From assembly GCF_020520425.1 (NCBI RefSeq), contig NC_079488.1, forward strand, positions 28,212,247 to 28,276,246: DNA of 64,000 nucleotides. Direction: 5' to 3'. The first letter of the stretch is position 1; every line of letters starts with the position of its first letter. Origin of the DNA: Spinacia oleracea. Lineage: Eukaryota > Streptophyta > Magnoliopsida > Caryophyllales > Amaranthaceae. Positions 49,655 to 59,178 of the stretch are shown here, one piece after another. Under the pieces are notes generated by a model, which saw only the letters and a list, made by a program, of their open reading frames with translations, had not been told where the DNA came from and did not search any database. A program made the translations under genes and the position numbers.

Positions 49655-50652
49655 TGAAGGAAATATGTCCTTCACCCAAGGTGCATTAAGTCTAATACCA
49701 AGGTTCAAATTAATTGCGAACAATTAATTCAGTGAGATCAAGTGATCAGAACAGCTAGCTGGAGCAATGCTTCCGATCAGTGAGTTCTAATGGATATTGA
49801 ACTCACAGCTTACTCTAGACTGAACCTACAAGGTCACACCAATCACACGTAATAGATCAACAGATTAAATGAATCGGGAATTCATTTAATAGCTTTTCGG
49901 GAATTAGTTTGGAAAACGTATTATACAATACGACCTTGCATCGGAATCGTATATCGTATCGCAGATACTCGTAACCTAGGCGAAACGAATAAATCGTATC
50001 GTACGACGGTGATTCGTCGTATACGAAACGTAAAATAATATATCGGAAATATATTAAACGCGGATACGAGGTGCGGCCCACGAGCCGAGTGCACAAAGCA
50101 CTCAAGGCCCATGGGCGCGCGCGCTAGGCAAGCAAGCAAGGCGACACAGCAGCGCTGGCCCATGGCCGAGCAGCAATGTGCGCGCGCGGGCCAAGACCAC
50201 GACACAGCAGCAGCAGCGCGGCCCACGGCCCAGCTCGCTGTGCGTGTCCGTGTGATGCTGCGCGGGCTTGCTAGCCGGCCTTGCCTTATGGCTTGGTCGG
50301 TTAGTAAGGTTATGTAAATAACCTTCTAACCAATTTTCCAACACACACACAATTAATTACTCAAACCCTAGAGACACAGAGAACCCTAATTCTCTCTGTG
50401 CCTCCAAAGTGAGTTCTTCCCAAAAGCAAAGTATCTTGATCGATTGTCTAAGCTACGATAATCAAGACGGATCTGAATGTGTCGGTGAACCAAGTAGAGG
50501 AACGACAAGTGGAGTTCTAAGTTCGTGTTCGTTGACAATTCGTGGAAAACACGCTTCAAACGTAAGTCTCCTTAATCTGTGCTTTATACATGTTTCCTGG
50601 CTTTGGGGATTGTTTCCGCACATGTTATTATGTTTAACTGTATTCCCCTACA
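49655..50652 (+). repeat. Elt1 3' LTR (family B)
   Basis: 998 bp, TGAAGGAAATATGTCC…CCCCTACA. It is related to family A at the start, then different. CACTA0 sequence follows at 50653. Confidence 0.88.
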
Positions 50653-51238
50653 TTAATTAGGTACACTAGTTTAATTACTGATTTGATAACTGCGACACTT
50701 ATATATTCAATTCTTATGGTTGGTGTTAGCCCATGATTTTGGATTTGTTGGATTGTATTTATTAATTAGTGAATATTGCAAGTACAACTTTTTGTGGCAG
50801 GTACATGTACCGAAATTGTGCAGGGTAGGAAATTTAATTTGCAAAATATTATTGAAAAAAAGGAGCAAAGAAACCCCATATTTCATATATGTGGTCTCTT
50901 ATAACGAGCTCCCCCCGTAACATAAGACACCACATTTCTGAAATACATGATTTCTCCCCCCAACATAAGACACCATATTTCTGAAATAAATGGTTTCTTC
51001 CGCTAACATAAGAGACCACATTTCTAAGAAAACTCATCTCTTACCTAATTATTGTCTACAACCACAATCACACCTAAGAAACCATATTTATTAGAAGTAT
51101 GGTGTTTTTTGTTTAATCTTACTAACCACACCAAAAGCATGGTTTCTTATGCTAAGAGACCCTTGAGATATATACCATACCTTTTTTGGTCTCTTAAGCC
51201 TATTTGGTATGGTTTCTTAGCCTTTTTTTGTAGTAGTG
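50653..51238 (+). other. CACTA0 right end with subterminal repeats
   Basis: 50653-50865 is AT-rich CACTA0 sequence with no exon I can assign. 50870-51238 holds many copies, in both orientations, of a word like AAGAAACCATATTT / AAGACACCACATTTCTGAAA, the usual transposase-binding subterminal array, ending in GTAGTAGTG. Confidence 0.75.
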
Positions 51239-51683
51239 AATACTTCCAAATCTATCCATATAGAATTTGAATGTCATTTTCAATAGAGTGATATGTATCT
51301 CATATTATAGACCCAATACAGTTGACTTATCTCCCACTAAACTCCTCATGTATAAGATGATCCATATTTTCATAAGGTTATGATTGCTCAATACCCTTGT
51401 TGAAAAATATGGTCCAATTCCCACTAGCATGCTTTAATCTACGAATAGATTTCTTAAGCTTGCTCTTTTATCTAGCTTCCAAAACTTTTACATTGTGTAA
51501 TGTACACAATTCCTTTCTACAAGTCTAATTTATGAAGGTGTTTCAATTTCCAAATTGAAACATTGCCATATGCAATGATTTCTATATTTATCCAAAATAG
51601 TTCAAGCATTCCGACTTGGTGAAAAGATTTCAACATCATCAAAGCCATGAAGTTGTTTATAATCTCACTAGTAGAAAAAACCC

Positions 51684-51900
51684 CTGTTGCAACCCCCTTG
51701 TTGCAGCGTACAAGTATTAATACGCTTCAACAACCAGTCGGTCAACGTGGGTCAAACCCTTTAAAGGGTTGTTGCAGCGTACAAATTAATTGCCCCCTGC
51801 AAAAGAGATTTTTGCAGCGTACATAGTAAAAGCCCCCTGCAATAGACCTTTTATTTTGCAGCGTACATGGTAAAAGCCCCCTGCAATAACATATTTGTAA
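51684..51900. repeat. CACTA3 left subterminal repeat array
   Basis: Several copies of TTGCAGCGTACA and the shorter CCCCTGCAA word, matching those at the right end. Confidence 0.85.
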
Positions 51901-52392
51901 TTTTTTTCGCTGCAACTTTAACTCAGACCAAACATTTCTACCTCAAACCTCATGACCAATTTCGCAGCGAATATCCCACTCTCATTACTCCCTTCTTCTT
52001 CTCTCGGCTTACCCTGCGTCTCGCCGGTGGTTCTCACCAGTGGTCGTCGCCGCGTGGTCTCGCCCGTCGTCGGTGGTACTCTAGCAAGAGTCTATTTAAT
52101 TTCCTCACCTCTCACCGGTGGTTCCCTGCTCGAAAAACCCCCGCAAAAGGTATTCCCTGCTCGAAAAAACAACCGGCGAAGTGATTCCCTGCTCGGAAAA
52201 CTAAGCTTCTTTGCTCGGCCGGTTCGCGAACCCTGTTCTCCGTCAATCCTCGCTGCGGCAAGTAACTTTCTCCCCTGTCCCTTTTTATTTTCGTTTTCAA
52301 AATTAGGGTTTGTTCATTTTTCATTTTTGCAGAGAAAGCCAAAGAAATTGTTGGCTGACAAGATTAGGAGAAAATACATACGTTTATCTCGG
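51901..52392 (+). pseudogene. Possible captured 5' gene end (unidentified)
   Basis: GC-richer than its surroundings. It contains TTCCCTGCTCGAAAAA-like words at 52122, 52153 and 52185, and looks like a transcript leader with a short exon at 52333-52392 (acceptor tttttgcag; RKPKKLLADKIRRKY) ending at a GT donor. I cannot name the source. It could be the start of the B3-domain gene or a third captured locus. Confidence 0.35.
52122..52200. repeat. 31-32-bp spaced repeat, three copies
   Basis: TTCCCTGCTCGAAAAA, the same word again at 52153, and TTCCCTGCTCGGAAAA at 52185. Confidence 0.8.
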
Positions 52393-52880
52393 GTGGGTTA
52401 TGATTTCTTTTGTTTTAAATGATGAAATTTTGCAAATTCTTGAATCTTGATCTTCGTATGTAATTTAAACAGAGATATATCAATTAATTTGATTTTCTTG
52501 ATGAGAAAAATATTGTAATAATCCCTGATTAAGGAAATATAATTCTGTTCATGCTAGAAAAATTCACTCAAAGATAAATGTTGAACATCCGACTACCGTA
52601 AAAGTGATGTAAAATCGAATGTTTCTGGTGGTTTCATCTTGGTTAGTACCTCAAATCATGTTTTAGGCTCTTTCATTAGGCAAATGTGAAAAACTACTCC
52701 CTCCATTCTTGAATGTCAGTCCTTTTTTGAATCTAAAGCAATCCAATTTAAGTAATTTCATGTTTCATGTTTTAGGCCTTTTCATTAGCCAAATGTGACA
52801 AACTATATATTATTCTGATGAAATTAATATGCTTATTTTGAGGTGTTTTCTTACTTGGTTCATTTGGTGGAGTCACAGAG

Positions 52881-53085
52881 ACTTCCTCCACCCTTTTGAA
52901 GGGCGCATATACCAGTAAAAAACCGTACTGTTATAATACTCGAGACAGATACTGGAGAACAATACGAAGCCAATTATCTGCCTCAATATCGTGGACTCAG
53001 TGGTGGGTGGAAAAGGTTTGCCATAGTTCTGAAATTGGAAGGAGATACTGTTGTTTTTCAACTAGTTGAACCTGCCAAATTTAAG
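52881..53085 (+). pseudogene. Captured B3 DNA-binding-domain exon
   Basis: The frame reads KNRTVIILETDTGEQYEANY, then LPQYRGLSGGWKRFAIVLKL and EGDTVVFQLVEPAKFK, and stops at a GT donor (53086). This is the second half of a plant B3 domain. SGGW and the GD-x-VVFQLVEP strand are hallmarks of the group of small B3 proteins unlike ARF or LEC2. B3 domains bind DNA in the nucleus. The first half of the domain and the next exon are absent. The frame has no stop from about 52890 to the donor, so the capture is not old. It lies in the same orientation as the Ulp1 end of CACTA3 and could appear in a chimeric transcript. Confidence 0.72.
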
Positions 53086-54774
53086 GTAGTTTTTGATAAA
53101 ACTTTGTTATCTTTAGTTTGCATTTATTTTCTTCTTGGTCCTGCACATTGAAGTGTTCTTTAATACTAGTATATGTTATTGTTCATGGACTGACTGATAT
53201 AAGGATAAGGGTAAATGTTAGGATTCTGCTTTACTTCGGGGGAATTCAATTGATCAAGTTTATATTTTGAAATCAGCCATACTTTGATACGTTAAAACAA
53301 AAATTGATATGTTTCAGCTAGGCCAGGCTTACTATTATCTGTCATTTTTTATTCCTTGCAGAATTCTTTATGGTCATCTAATAGTTCTATTCCACTTTCA
53401 AGTAATTATATGAATACAAATGATTTCGTGTAGTGGGTTATAGATGTGGATGTTAGCATATTGTTGTTAAGGGGTAGACCGAAGCTTGAAAATAGTGGCC
53501 AAGCAATCCAACGCAACTTTTATTCTTAACTTTGAGTGAATATGCATTCCTAACTTAAGCGTAACTGACAACATCGAGGGTTGTTGATTGAGCGAAAAGT
53601 CTTTTCAATTCCTAATTTTTATCCGTCCCAAACACATGTCTTAGCATAAACATCTGAACCACCTTTCAGCTAGCTGCACTTTGATTTAGCGTTTGAGGTA
53701 TTGTCGTATTTATGCCTTTCCAAAGTTTCAGCTTTCATAATACTAGTCCCATAGTCTGGCTAGTATTATTATTTTCAGTTTTTCAAGGTCTTGTAGTGAT
53801 CACTGATTCACTGCAAACTGGATATTGATTATTTATATACTGTATTAGATGAACTGCAGTTTCATGTTCGAGAGGGGTTCAAATCACTCTCTGATCAGTG
53901 GTTCCACACTTCCAACTCTCCTATGTAGTACTTATGCAATATATGCCGAGAAGCTACCTCTAGGATAGGTCTTTCTAGTAGTATGTTACAATGGTGTATT
54001 GGTGACCGGAATTATAAAATTATAATTGCTTCCACTAGAGCATTGATAGTCCTAGGAAACTACGTTGAGCAGCTTGGTATTGTGCGTACCGTAGAGACCC
54101 AGATGAATACAACGTTTCCTGGTATCTAGCAATCACTTTCTTTTTGGTTTAGATACTTGTGCTGCTGTCTCCTATATTCTCTGATAAATTGACGGGTTTT
54201 TTCCTTTGAGAGACTTGAGTTTTAGACCCTCATCCCCTGTAACTAAAAGCTGAAATGAGTCCAGTTTTGAGATTGAAAAATGCGCTTGACTATGTAAGAG
54301 ATGCAGATGATGGAGCAAGTCTTTTTTGGAAAAAGTATAATTGGTGTTCAGTGTAAGTTAGAGAAGAACCAGAGTGATGGCCAGGGACTCAGTTACAAGC
54401 CAAGCCCATAATTTGTCTTGCGGACTCTTGCCTTTATGGGTTTTGTTTGAGATGAGAGGAGGGTGGACATACTAATTTCAATCTATTTACGCACATCTAA
54501 GGCTCATGCCACAAACTTTTATGTTAAAAGGAATTTCATGGATAAAACCGTTCCACTGTTTTTTTTCCTGTTAAAGTTAAAAAAAATCAGACAACTGTTG
54601 ATTTGATATTCCTCTGTACTCTAGTTCTGTTGTGATAAATTCACTTCTCCAACTCTTTGTTTGTGTAAATGTAGTCTGACATATCTTCCCGTGCCTCTAC
54701 TTACTATGTGATCTATTCTATCTTCTTGTATCTGTCCACAGTCTACCTCTTCTAGAATCAAATCACTAAACTAG
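53086..54774. other. CACTA3 centre, no recognised gene
   Basis: AT-rich, intron-like, probably carried along with the captured gene pieces. I see no domain and no nested element ends. Confidence 0.4.
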
Positions 54775-54887
54775 TTGAAGCTGAGGATAAAAGCTGCTAA
54801 TGAAGCTGAGGCGGCTTGCCAACGGCGTCTCTCTGTTGCTGAGGCTGAAATAGCTGATTTAAGATCCAAATTGGATACTACTGAAAG
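54775..54887 (+). pseudogene. Captured exon resembling HUB2/BRE1-like E3 ligase coiled coil
   Basis: Reads LKLRIKAANEAEAACQRRLS, then VAEAEIADLRSKLDTTER, ending at a GT donor (54888). The heptad-rich sequence is what I recall from the coiled coil of plant BRE1-like 2 (HUB2), which monoubiquitinates histone H2B. Only one exon is present and the RING domain is absent. A tag codon lies just upstream (54772-54774), so the left border may be inside the exon. Another coiled-coil protein is possible. Confidence 0.55.
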
Positions 54888-56063
54888 GTTTGGACTTGGT
54901 TGAGTTTACTTCAGGCCTTAGTTATTTTGTGCTTTTGGATTCACTTTTAAATACTAGGAGCTAGGCAATTGTTTTATAGAGGTATGGTAGGCAAGCACTT
55001 TTCGTAAAGGTATTCCATTGTATGTTTATTTTGTTTGAAGAAAGGGTTTTGTATCAGTAAACTAAACTTGTATGCTCTTGCTGGGCAGGGAAAACTGACC
55101 CAGAAAACTACACCCCAGTCATAATGCCATCAGGGTCTCACCCCCCCCCCCCTCCCCGCCCACCCCACCCCCCCCACTCCCACACACACACACACACATG
55201 TAGATTTGGTCCAACTCATCATCCAATTCTTACTCGAACCACTTCTATTTGCTTTATTTGAGTCACTTCTTCCACAAAGCTTTTGATTTCCCAACATTGC
55301 ATCATTAGTTGACAAGTGATCGTTGCGAGGATTAGAAGCTTCGATAGACATTGTGTACTTTATAGTAGTTTTTAACAATGTTAACTAGCTTGGGTATAGG
55401 TGATAGGTATCTGTATATGTTTTCTGTGGCTCATTAGTTTGGATTTATCACTAGTTAGGGTGGAGTTGTGGGAACATGACAATTCAAGAATTAAGTATTT
55501 ATAAAGAGTTATAACAACCTGTAAGTCTGTAACTTATTTTGTTCAGAAAATAGGACCCAAATTTCAATCTTATAAACAGGTTTGCTGTCAAATGTTTTGT
55601 GAAGCTGTTGAGATCCACATATATGAATATCCCTTATACCTAAGAAGTGACAGGGAGAGAGGGATCACCCTCTTAATGGTTGTTTGAATAACATATTCGC
55701 TCCATGTATGTAGATCACCAAATGTATTAACTTCTATGCAGCATGGAAGGCAAGCATTCGTTTCTGTGCCTAGCACTTTTCCTGTGCCTGGAGAAGAACT
55801 GATGTTTTGATGATTGTAAGAGGGGCAAGGAGAAGCTTGTTTGTGATGCTGCTCAAGTACTGCTTTATTTCGGAGTTGAACAAATCATCTATGTTTCTGA
55901 AATGACGCACTGCTAAATAAAGGTTTTTCTTCTTAACTATACCACTTCAAAGCACTATTTGTAATAGCTATTAGGACATTGTTATTAGTTGCTTGAATGT
56001 TAAAGTGTGATATTTAATTTGAATTTAATCTAATGCTTAGTTGAAATTTCTGTTTTTGTAAAG
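54888..56063. other. CACTA3 right-centre, unassigned
   Basis: AT-rich with a C-rich/(CA)n tract at 55139-55199. A possible short exon near 55740-55915 gives no recognised domain. Confidence 0.4.
55139..55199. repeat. C-rich tract followed by (CA)n
   Basis: Runs of C broken by single T, G or A, then about seven CA units. Low complexity; the antisense Gly-rich ORF there is an artefact. Confidence 0.9.
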
Positions 56064-56164
56064 GTCTACACTCCGAGGAATGCGCCTATACTAGTGAGGA
56101 AATTGATGTGGTTCGTGAGCAACGGGCTAAGTGTTTTACCCGCAAGTATTTACTATTGGCTTGA
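56064..56164 (+). pseudogene. Probable terminal Ulp1 exon kept by CACTA3
   Basis: After an acceptor (gtaaag) the frame reads LHSEECAYTSEEIDVVREQR and ends AKCFTRKYLLLA with a tga at 56162-56164. It resembles the last exon in CACTA2 (YDQGQIDEVTAQW) and has the same place relative to the right terminus. Nothing else of the protease remains. Confidence 0.5.
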
Positions 56165-56434
56165 GCGCGCTTGATCGAGGTGGTTTAGTTGTTATAGAAC
56201 AATCGTTTACATTAAAATGTATGCGTACATTGAAATTGGAACGTATATTTGAATGTAATACGTGCACTTTGGTTTTGGGATATATATATATGTATACAAA
56301 ACACCAGTTATTATTTTTTATATTTGTTGATCTACAGGTTGCGATATTTTATTTATTGTTGTTGACAGGTTCCTATATTTGGTGTAAGACACCCTAGGTA
56401 TAGATAAATAAAACTAAAATTTTCCCGCCAAAAG

Positions 56435-56890
56435 CACAGCTTTGTTGCAGGGGGCATATACTTGTTCGCTGCAACAAGTGTGTAAAATTAGGCAAAAATC
56501 AAGACTTGTTGCAGCGTACAAAATGATGTACGCTGCAACAGACTGGTTTGTTGCAGCGGGCTTTTATTTGTACGCTGCAACAGACTGGTTTGTTGCAGCG
56601 GGCTTTTATTTGTACGCTGCAACAGACTGGTTTGTTGCAACGTACAAATAAAAGCCCGCTGCAACAAACCAGTCTGTTGCAGCGTACATCATTTTGTACG
56701 CTGCAACAAGTCTTGATTTTTGCCTAATTTTACACACTTGTTGCAGCGTACATGCAAATGTACGCTGCAAAAAAGTACTTTTCGCAGCGTACATTGTACG
56801 CTGCAACAAGTCAATACTTGTTGCAGGCCCCCCAGTTGCAGCATACGATGTACGCTGCAACAGGGGTTTAAAAGCCCGCTGCAACAAGGG
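56435..56890. repeat. CACTA3 right subterminal repeat array
   Basis: Many TTGCAGCGTACA and TGTACGCTGCAA copies in alternating orientation, including a large inverted repeat (56471-56744). Confidence 0.9.
56471..56744. repeat. Large near-perfect inverted repeat (112-bp arms, 50-bp spacer)
   Basis: Left arm 56471-56582 and right arm 56633-56744 are reverse complements except for about one base. The spacer repeats the end of the left arm. RNA from either strand would fold into a long hairpin. Confidence 0.9.
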
Positions 56891-57381
56891 TTTTTTCTAC
56901 TAGTGTCTTTAGCCACCAATCTAGCTTTTCTTTTGTATTCGTATACAATATCATCTTTGTATGTTTTGAAAACATGTTTGCAACCAACGGGAGTGAACCA
57001 TTTATGCAAATTAACCAAATCATAGATTTGATTCTTTAAGATGAAGATATTTCATATTTAATGGCCTCAAACCATTGTATATGGTCTCGAACCCTAATTA
57101 TGATTTTAATGGCCTAAAACCATACTTAATTAGGAATTTTAATTCATCGTAGCTAACCTGTAAGTCGTATGTTTTTGAAGCTCTTTCAAAATCTTCATAG
57201 GTTTCATTATCTATCTTGGTTGAATTATATTCTATTTCTTATACGATTTACCTAGGTATTGAACATCAAACGTCAGTGTCTAGATCATATTTCTCCAACT
57301 TGCCTTTTTAGAAATATGATGGTTTCCCAAAAGACACTATCGAGAGCAATAACCATGTGTTCCCAGATTTGTGGTAGAATC

Positions 57382-57776
57382 TGTAGGGGTTTACAGTTAA
57401 TACATAACATGATAGCGGAATAACCCCAAAGCCATGAAACATGTATAAAGTACATATCAAGCAATACTTACGTTTGTAGTGTGTTTTCCCTAGTTCAACA
57501 AATCACGAACACGAATAAGAACTCCAAATGTCGTTCCTCTACTTGTGTCAGCGATGCTGTGTTGTTGCGGTTGTGCACATGCGCCCATGGGCCTCGAGCT
57601 TCGCGCATTCGGCTCGTGGGCTACACTCTGTGTTGCGTTTAAATTATCTTCTGACAATTTATTTATCGTGTTGTACGATACAATATAACGTTGTACGATA
57701 CGATTATTCGTTTCGCCTAGCTTACGGATATACGCAATGCGATATACGATTCCAATCCAACATCATATCGTATATT
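57382..57776 (-). repeat. Elt6 LTR, inner part, related to family B
   Basis: On the minus strand it ends AAACCCCTACA like the elt1 LTR and shares the GGCGAAACGAATAA and AAGTAGAGGAACGACA words. It lacks the block between them that elt1 has. The outer part is beyond the elt5 insertion and outside the window. Confidence 0.75.
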
Positions 57777-59165
57777 TGTTAGGTTATGATACATATGATA
57801 TTACATAAATCATGCGGAAACAACCATTAACCCAGGAATACATATTATTTACACATAATCATATAGCATAATTTAGATGCATACTCTTTGTTGCGTGCCC
57901 TCCCTAGCTGCGCCCGAACCGAGCAAGAACAAGTCTTTAGGACTCCAAGTGTCGTCCCTCCGTAGATAGTCCACAGCACGTCCGGATCCGCCTTAAGATT
58001 GACCAACTAGAATCGCCCTTAAGGTACTAGAATTTTCGGCACTTTTGAGCAAGGAATGTGGCTGAATTTTTCTCTCAAAACTCACTTTGAATACTTTAAA
58101 ACTCGTTATAAATTGTGAACCCAGGCCACATATTTATAGGGGTATGGAAAGAGAATTGGAATCCTATTAGGATACGAATTAATTAAACTTAGAATCCTAC
58201 AAGAACTCTAATTAATTAATTTATCAAATAGAATTAGGAATTTAATCATTAACCGAACTCTGCACGTTTTAGGAATCGTGCATGAACACAAACTCACACA
58301 CACACACACGGCAGCCACGATGGGTCGCCCATGCGCGTGCGTGCGAGCAGCAGCCCACGCAGCGAGGCCCACGCTGCCGCGGCCTTGGCGCGCGCTGGGC
58401 CTGCCTTGCGGTAGGCCTGGGCGCTGCCTTGGCTGGGCTTGTGGCGCGCGTTTGGCTTGCTGGGCGATGGCCTGGCTTCGAGCTGGGCCCTCGTCCGGCA
58501 GCCTCGTCCGATGCTTATTCGTACGATACGCTTCCGATTAAATTTCCGATTCCGGAATTCATTTCCGATACGAACAATATTTAACATTTCCGATTCCGGA
58601 ATTAATTTCCGTTTCGAACAAATATTTAATATTTCCGTTTCCGGAATTATTTTCCGATTCCGATAATATTTCCGATTCTGACAATATTTCCGTTTCCGGC
58701 AATATTTCCGATTCTGGCAATATTTCCATTTCCGATAATATTTTCCGATACGTACCATGTTTCCGTTTCCGGCAACATCTACGACTTGGATAATATTTAT
58801 ATTTCCGATACGATCCATATTTCCGTTTCCGGCAATATCATCGTTTCCGGAGTATTCATTTCTTGCTTGTGACGATCTCAGCTCCCACTGAAACCAAGAT
58901 CCGTCGATTCCGAATATTCATAGATGGAGTATTTAATGCCATTAAATACTTGATCCGTTTACGTACTATTTGTGTGACCCTACGGGTTCAGTCAAGAGTA
59001 AGCTGTGGATTAATATCATTAATTCCACTTGAACTGAAGCGGCCTCTAGCTAGGCATTCAGCTCACTTGATCTCACTGAATTATTAACTTGTTAATTAAT
59101 ACTGAACCGCATTTATTAGACTTAACATAGAATGCATACTTGGACCAAGGGCATTATTTCCTTCA
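57777..59165 (-). repeat. Elt5 3' LTR
   Basis: 1389 bp on the minus strand, TGAAGG…CCTAACA. TATAAATA at 58131-58138 (minus) and the CGGAAA array at about 58535-58850. Confidence 0.95.
58131..58138 (-). promoter_or_regulatory. Elt5 LTR TATA box
   Basis: TATAAATA on the minus strand at the family position. Confidence 0.5.
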
Positions 59166-59178
59166 GTCTCCCACTTGT
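59166..59178 (-). other. Elt5 polypurine tract
   Basis: ACAAGTGGGAGAC on the minus strand, identical to elt4, next to the 3' LTR. This identifies the LTR as the 3' one. Confidence 0.75.

Larger units (their letters stand above)
13213..50652 (+). mobile_element. Elt1: copia family B retrotransposon, chimeric and interrupted
   Basis: The 3' LTR (49655-50652) and the 5' LTR remnant (13213-13683) share the segment running from the CCAAGACCACGAC block to the CCCCTACA end. A primer-binding site follows the 5' LTR and a polypurine tract precedes the 3' LTR. The first ~520 bp of the 5' LTR are missing, so there is no testable target duplication. Elt2 sits in its leader. The body resumes only near 47703, so gag and most of pol were lost together with the 3' end of elt2. 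Confidence 0.8.
1127..51238 (+). mobile_element. CACTA0: large CACTA (En/Spm) transposon, left end off window, split by nested elements
   Basis: The right terminus is GTAGTAGTG at 51230-51238, which on the minus strand starts CACTACTACAAAAAAAGG, a CACTA-type terminal inverted repeat. Before it lie subterminal repeats built on AAGAAACCATATTT (about 50870-51238). A TNP2 transposase pseudogene and a transposase/Ulp1 pseudogene read toward this end, the usual CACTA order. The left terminus is not in the window. Its own sequence is 1127-13212 plus 50653-51238; the rest is the elt1 nest. The flank at 51239 is a minus-strand copia reverse-transcriptase remnant, which is the target it entered. The target duplication (perhaps aat at 51239-51241) cannot be tested here. 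Confidence 0.85.
51666..56905 (+). mobile_element. CACTA3: non-autonomous CACTA transposon with captured gene fragments, complete
   Basis: Begins CACTAGTAGAAAAAACCC and ends GGGTTTTTTCTACTAGTG, perfect inverted termini, flanked by the 3-bp duplication TCT (51663-51665 and 56906-56908). Subterminal arrays of TTGCAGCGTACA / TGTACGCTGCAA fill about 51684-51900 and 56435-56890. There is no transposase. It carries fragments resembling a B3-domain gene and a HUB2 gene, plus a Ulp1-like terminal exon near its right end, all on the plus strand. It interrupts the elt6 reverse-transcriptase relic. Confidence 0.95.
51239..57776 (-). mobile_element. Elt6: decayed minus-strand copia remnant, host of CACTA0, CACTA3 and elt5
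   Basis: Three pieces on the minus strand: part of an LTR (57776-57382), a pol relic (57381-56909) and, beyond CACTA3, more pol relic (51665-51239). The pol pieces show the end of the integrase region (57300-57381, aligning with the elt3 segment around SENKVFLARDGVF) and the start of reverse transcriptase (FTPVGCKHVFKTYKDD and RKARLVAKD near 56920-57010), then a stop-ridden continuation (caacttcatgg…ccaagtcgg near 51630). Primer site, gag and most of integrase are missing: the LTR end joins pol directly. It is the oldest layer visible. Confidence 0.75.

Noticed and set aside
52112..52422. Overlapping ORFs of 76-156 residues on both strands
   Set aside because: No known domain. They cross likely splice sites, so they are probably a captured leader and intron, not one protein.
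56442..57025. ORFs on both strands across the CACTA3 right end
   Set aside because: They run through inverted subterminal repeats (repeating ATDWFVAAGFYLY words) and have no independent support.
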